A DNA stretch of 9,084 nucleotides from an uncultured Ruminococcus sp. (GTDB taxonomy: Bacteria; Bacillota; Clostridia; Oscillospirales; Ruminococcaceae). Under the pieces are notes generated by a model. It worked only from the letters and a program-made list of their open reading frames with translations. It searched no databases and was not told the origin of the DNA. Below, piece after piece: positions 6,627-9,084 of this stretch; position 1 is the first letter of the stretch, and every line of letters starts with the position of its first letter. The stretch spans positions 1 to 9,084 of the forward strand of contig CACZQG010000068.1 in NCBI GenBank assembly GCA_902783235.1. The letters are read 5' to 3'. Both the position numbers and the translations under genes were made by a program.

Positions 6627-8543
6627 TTATTCTATATTTTCCAATTCCTCTATCCATACCGACACGCTGGCATCGCTGGGCATTCGCAGATCGCTCCTGG
6701 GCGAGAGCGTAACGCTTCCCACCTTTGGTCCGTCCGGCAGACAGGAACGCTTGAACTGCTGGGAGAAGAAACGCCAGTAAAACTTTCTTTCCCATTTCAG
6801 GATTGTCTCCCTGTCATATGTTCCTTCAAATGCCGTAAGTGCCATTCTGAATATTTTTGAAGGGGAAAAGCCAAAACGCATCATGTAGTAAAGGAAAAAA
6901 TCATGCAGCTCATAGGGACCTACCAGATCCTCTGTTTTCTGTGCGATCCTGCCGCTTTCATCCGGCGGCAGAAGCTCGGGACTTACCGGGGTATCCAGCA
7001 CATCCTCCAGAGCAGACTTTAAGTCTCCCGATCGTATCTGTGCCTCATACCTTACCAGGTAACGCACCAAGGTTTTTGGAATAGAGGCATTTACGCCGTA
7101 CATGGACATATGGTCGCCGTTATAGGTAGCCCAGCCCAGAGCCAGCTCCGAAAGATCGCCGGTACCTATGACCAAGCCATTTTCCTTATTGGCAATGTCC
7201 ATAAGTATCTGTGTTCTTTCTCTTGCCTGAGAGTTCTCATAGGTGACATCATGCACACTGCTGTCATGACCAATATCCTCAAAATGTCTGCTTACGCTGT
7301 CACGAATATTTATCTCCAAAAGCGTTGTTCCGTATTTTTTTGCCAGGGTGCAGGCATTGTTGTAGGTGCGGTCGGTAGTACCGAAGCATGGCATGGTCAC
7401 AGCTATGATACCCTTTGTATCAAGACCCAGCCGTTTAAAGGCATTTACTGTGACTATAAGTGCCAAGGTTGAATCCAGTCCTCCGGACAAACCTATTACA
7501 GCTGTTTTGCAGCCTGTATGCCTCAGACGTTTTACCAGTCCCGAAGACTGCATAAGGGATATCTCCCGGCATCTTTCCGATACCTCTCCGTCATAGTCGG
7601 GAACAAAAGGATTGGGAGGGATCTTACCCGTAAGTCTTATCTCCTTCATCGGCATATTAAAGCCCACACGCCAATAATCATCATTTCTTGTAACAAATGT
7701 GTTTGAACGGAGTCTTTCTGCTTCCAGCCTTTGCAGGTCGATATCACAGACTATCATCTGTTCTTCATCGGAAAAACGCTGTGACTCGGCAAGTATAGCT
7801 CCATTCTGAGCTATCATACTGTGTCCCGAATAAACAGCATCTGTAGTGGATTCTCCCATTCCTGCATTGGCGTACATATAAGCACACAGCAGACTTCCCG
7901 ACTTGGCCTTGACTATAGTTCTCCTGTAGTCAGCTTTACCTATGACCTCGTTGCTGGCAGAAAGATTTATCATAAGCAGGGCACCGTTCTGTGCATGACG
8001 TACCGAAGGAGTTTCTGCCGTCCAGAGATCCTCACATATTTCCAGACCAAAGGTGAATCCCGGCATATTTTCACAGGTAAACAGCTGGTGGGTACCCATT
8101 GGTATGGGCTGTCTGCCCGGAAGACACAAGCTTCCCCTGTCCATGCCCGGGGTAAAATGCCTTGCCTCGTAAAATTCACTGTAATTGGGGATATTCCTTT
8201 TAGGTACTATTCCCAATACACTGCCATGATATATGACTGCTCCGCAGCTGTAAAGCTTGGACTTATCCATTATAGGGACACCGACACAGGCTATGATATC
8301 CAGCTCCTTTGTCTCATGAGCTATACGCCAAAGCTGATCCATAGCCGAGCGGATAAGAGCATTCTGAAAAAACAGATCACCGCAGGTATATCCCGATATG
8401 GACAGTTCAGGAAAAGCACAAATGGTAACGCCCCTGTCAGCAGCCTTTATTATATTGTCAATTATCCTGTCGGCATTGTACCTGCAATCTCCGACTCTGA
8501 GATCGGGGACGATACAAGCCGTTTTTATAAAACCGTCTTTCAT
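6627..8543 (-). CDS. nadE: Glutamine-dependent NAD+ synthetase
   Basis: A 638-residue two-domain cytoplasmic enzyme that converts deamido-NAD+ (NaAD) to NAD+ using ATP and ammonia released from glutamine. The N-terminal nitrilase-type glutaminase carries the Glu-Lys-Cys triad: Glu46 in FPELSISGYT, Lys115 in VPKRNIPNYSEFYE and Cys170 in LEICEDLW. The C-terminal synthetase has the ATP-pyrophosphatase P-loop LSGGLDST (352-359), then MPCFGTTDRTYNNA and TGDLSELALGW (461-471). Length fits the two-domain bacterial form, so no separate glutaminase partner is needed. I placed the start at the ATG at 8543, with GGAG at 8550-8553 and 6-base spacing. A TTG four codons earlier overlaps that ribosome site and is unlikely to be used. 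The gene starts 12 bases after the lipoprotein stop and is followed by pyrE, forming a three-gene unit. Confidence 0.97.
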   Translation of the reverse strand: MKDGFIKTACIVPDLRVGDCRYNADRIIDNIIKAADRGVTICAFPELSISGYTCGDLFFQNALIRSAMDQLWRIAHETKELDIIACVGVPIMDKSKLYSCGAVIYHGSVLGIVPKRNIPNYSEFYEARHFTPGMDRGSLCLPGRQPIPMGTHQLFTCENMPGFTFGLEICEDLWTAETPSVRHAQNGALLMINLSASNEVIGKADYRRTIVKAKSGSLLCAYMYANAGMGESTTDAVYSGHSMIAQNGAILAESQRFSDEEQMIVCDIDLQRLEAERLRSNTFVTRNDDYWRVGFNMPMKEIRLTGKIPPNPFVPDYDGEVSERCREISLMQSSGLVKRLRHTGCKTAVIGLSGGLDSTLALIVTVNAFKRLGLDTKGIIAVTMPCFGTTDRTYNNACTLAKKYGTTLLEINIRDSVSRHFEDIGHDSSVHDVTYENSQARERTQILMDIANKENGLVIGTGDLSELALGWATYNGDHMSMYGVNASIPKTLVRYLVRYEAQIRSGDLKSALEDVLDTPVSPELLPPDESGRIAQKTEDLVGPYELHDFFLYYMMRFGFSPSKIFRMALTAFEGTYDRETILKWERKFYWRFFSQQFKRSCLPDGPKVGSVTLSPRSDLRMPSDASVSVWIEELENIE

Positions 8544-8549
8544 TGAATT

Positions 8550-8553
8550 CTCC
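8550..8553 (-). promoter_or_regulatory. Ribosome binding site deciding the nadE start
   Basis: GGAG on the - strand, 6 bases before the ATG at 8543. It overlaps an in-frame TTG codon at 8553-8555, which makes that TTG an implausible start. Confidence 0.7.
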
Positions 8554-8555
8554 AA

Positions 8556-8894
8556 TTATTTCACACACTTACCGCAAGGAGTAAGTCCGTTTTCAAGTGC
8601 TTCCTCCAGCGTACATGACATCATCTCACCGCTGCCGCAGCTGTTGCTGTAATGATATCTCTTACCGGTTCTTGTATAATATACGATCATGCCCTTGTCT
8701 CCGCCGGCATTGACAGCATCGGCAGCATTCCCCGAAGCAGCTGTGCCCACCGTCTCTGTTTCAGCAGACGATGAAGAATTGCTGCTTACAAGTATTATCC
8801 GTCTTGCCTCATGATATTCCTTTTGGCCGCAGCCGGTCATAAAAATATACAGGAGGACAGGAATAGCAAAAAACAGCCTTCTGCCATATATCAT
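8556..8894 (-). CDS. Small lipoprotein with a His/Cys-rich putative metal-binding C-terminal domain
   Basis: A 112-residue predicted lipoprotein. The signal peptide runs MIYGRRLFF...LLYIF and ends MTGC, placing the lipidated residue at Cys22; Met at -3 is a slightly loose lipobox. Residues 38-66 are a Ser/Ala/Gly/Thr-rich linker. The C-terminal part, VYYTRTGKRYHYSNSCGSG then CTLEEALENGLTPCGKC, has His81, Cys86, Cys94, Cys107 and Cys110. It resembles the short TGKKYH...TLEEA...G..PC..C module often found at the C-terminus of secreted nucleases and related exported proteins, probably a small metal-binding fold. Its biological role is unknown. The ATG at 8894 has GGAAAG (8903-8908) at 8 bases. 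A GTG at 8927 lacks a ribosome site and would lie only about 8 bases from the expected transcript start. It is the first gene of the nadE-pyrE unit. Confidence 0.75.
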   Translation of the reverse strand: MIYGRRLFFAIPVLLYIFMTGCGQKEYHEARRIILVSSNSSSSAETETVGTAASGNAADAVNAGGDKGMIVYYTRTGKRYHYSNSCGSGEMMSCTLEEALENGLTPCGKCVK

Positions 8895-8941
8895 TGATAT
8901 CACTTTCCAATACACAAGAATATACACATCTATACACTATA

Positions 8942-8970
8942 ATCATACCATATATTACTTTTTTTGTCAA
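8942..8970 (-). promoter_or_regulatory. Consensus sigma-A promoter for lipoprotein-nadE-pyrE
   Basis: On the - strand a perfect -35 box TTGACA (8965-8970) is separated by exactly 17 bases from TATGAT (8942-8947), one mismatch from the consensus -10. The A-rich spacer is typical of strong housekeeping promoters. Transcription should begin near 8935, giving a leader of about 40 bases before the ATG at 8894. Confidence 0.88.
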
Positions 8971-9055
8971 CTAAATACTCATCTTCCGCACGGCAATCAA
9001 TTTTAGTAGGCAATTTATAATAAACTATGAATTACTTAAATACAAAAGTTTAGGT

Positions 9056-9075
9056 CAAGCCTTTTCAAAGGCTTG
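9056..9075. repeat. Hairpin at the right edge, probably part of an intergenic repeat
   Basis: CAAGCCTT (9056-9063) pairs with AAGGCTTG (9068-9075) around a 4-base loop. The context AAAGTTTAGGT before it and GCGGTGTCCA after it resembles the start of a hairpin-rich intergenic repeat that I recall from Ruminococcus-type genomes. The element runs out of the window, so its full extent is not visible. The rest of 8971-9084 holds no recognisable gene; a TATAAT at 9016-9021 has no matching -35 box. Confidence 0.5.
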
Positions 9076-9084
9076 CGGTGTCCA

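Noticed and set aside
5950..6780. 276-codon open frame on the + strand
   Set aside because: It lies opposite pyrE and the end of nadE, both well supported by motifs; its translation shows no family features and no ribosome site was seen.
6610..6795. N-terminal extension of pyrE by 62 residues
   Set aside because: It would overlap nadE by over 160 bases and is unlike the family; the GGAGG at 6618-6622 places the start at 6609.
7821..8546. 241-codon open frame on the + strand
   Set aside because: Antisense to the conserved glutaminase domain of nadE, with a composition typical of a shadow frame.
9016..9021. TATAAT as a + strand promoter
   Set aside because: No -35 box at a suitable distance (GCAATC at the expected place) and no gene follows within the window.

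Overview
The window looks like the chromosome of a low-to-mid GC Gram-positive anaerobe, most likely a Ruminococcus-like member of the Oscillospiraceae. This rests on strong AGGAG-type ribosome binding sites, a lipoprotein signal, a TTGACA/TATGAT promoter, the style of the FkbH, MBOAT and DHHW proteins, and a hairpin repeat at the right edge that resembles intergenic repeats I recall from such genomes. The genus is an inference; no rRNA or other marker gene is present.

Layout: at the left edge, on the + strand, the tail of an unidentified gene (3-125) overlaps the ATG of a SAM-dependent methyltransferase (122-772) in an ATGA junction. A two-sided hairpin (782-831) separates this unit from everything else, which lies on the - strand. 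Reading leftwards, a consensus promoter (8942-8970) starts a unit encoding a small cysteine-containing lipoprotein (8894-8556), glutamine-dependent NAD+ synthetase nadE (8543-6627) and orotate phosphoribosyltransferase pyrE (6609-5959). A 203-base intergenic region rich in inverted repeats follows (5756-5958). Next is a tightly packed four-gene operon: MBOAT acyltransferase (5755-4349), membrane-anchored DHHW/SGNH-type protein (4334-2859), FkbH-like HAD-IIIC protein (2845-1064) and acyl carrier protein (1061-825). It ends at the shared terminator.

The four-gene operon is the main item of interest. Its parts match the logic of the dltABCD D-alanylation pathway and of alginate O-acetylation: an intracellular carrier protein, an MBOAT that moves an acyl group across the membrane, and an extracytoplasmic Ser/His/Asp transferase. 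The loading enzyme, however, is an FkbH-type protein rather than an adenylating ligase such as DltA. Characterised FkbH proteins load a glyceryl unit from 1,3-bisphosphoglycerate onto an ACP. The MBOAT also ends in FLYFRF, which resembles the C-terminal tyrosine acyl-shuttle motif described for Dlt-type systems. I infer a pathway that decorates a surface polymer with a glycerate-type (or related hydroxyacyl) ester. The acyl group and the acceptor polymer cannot be read from the sequence.
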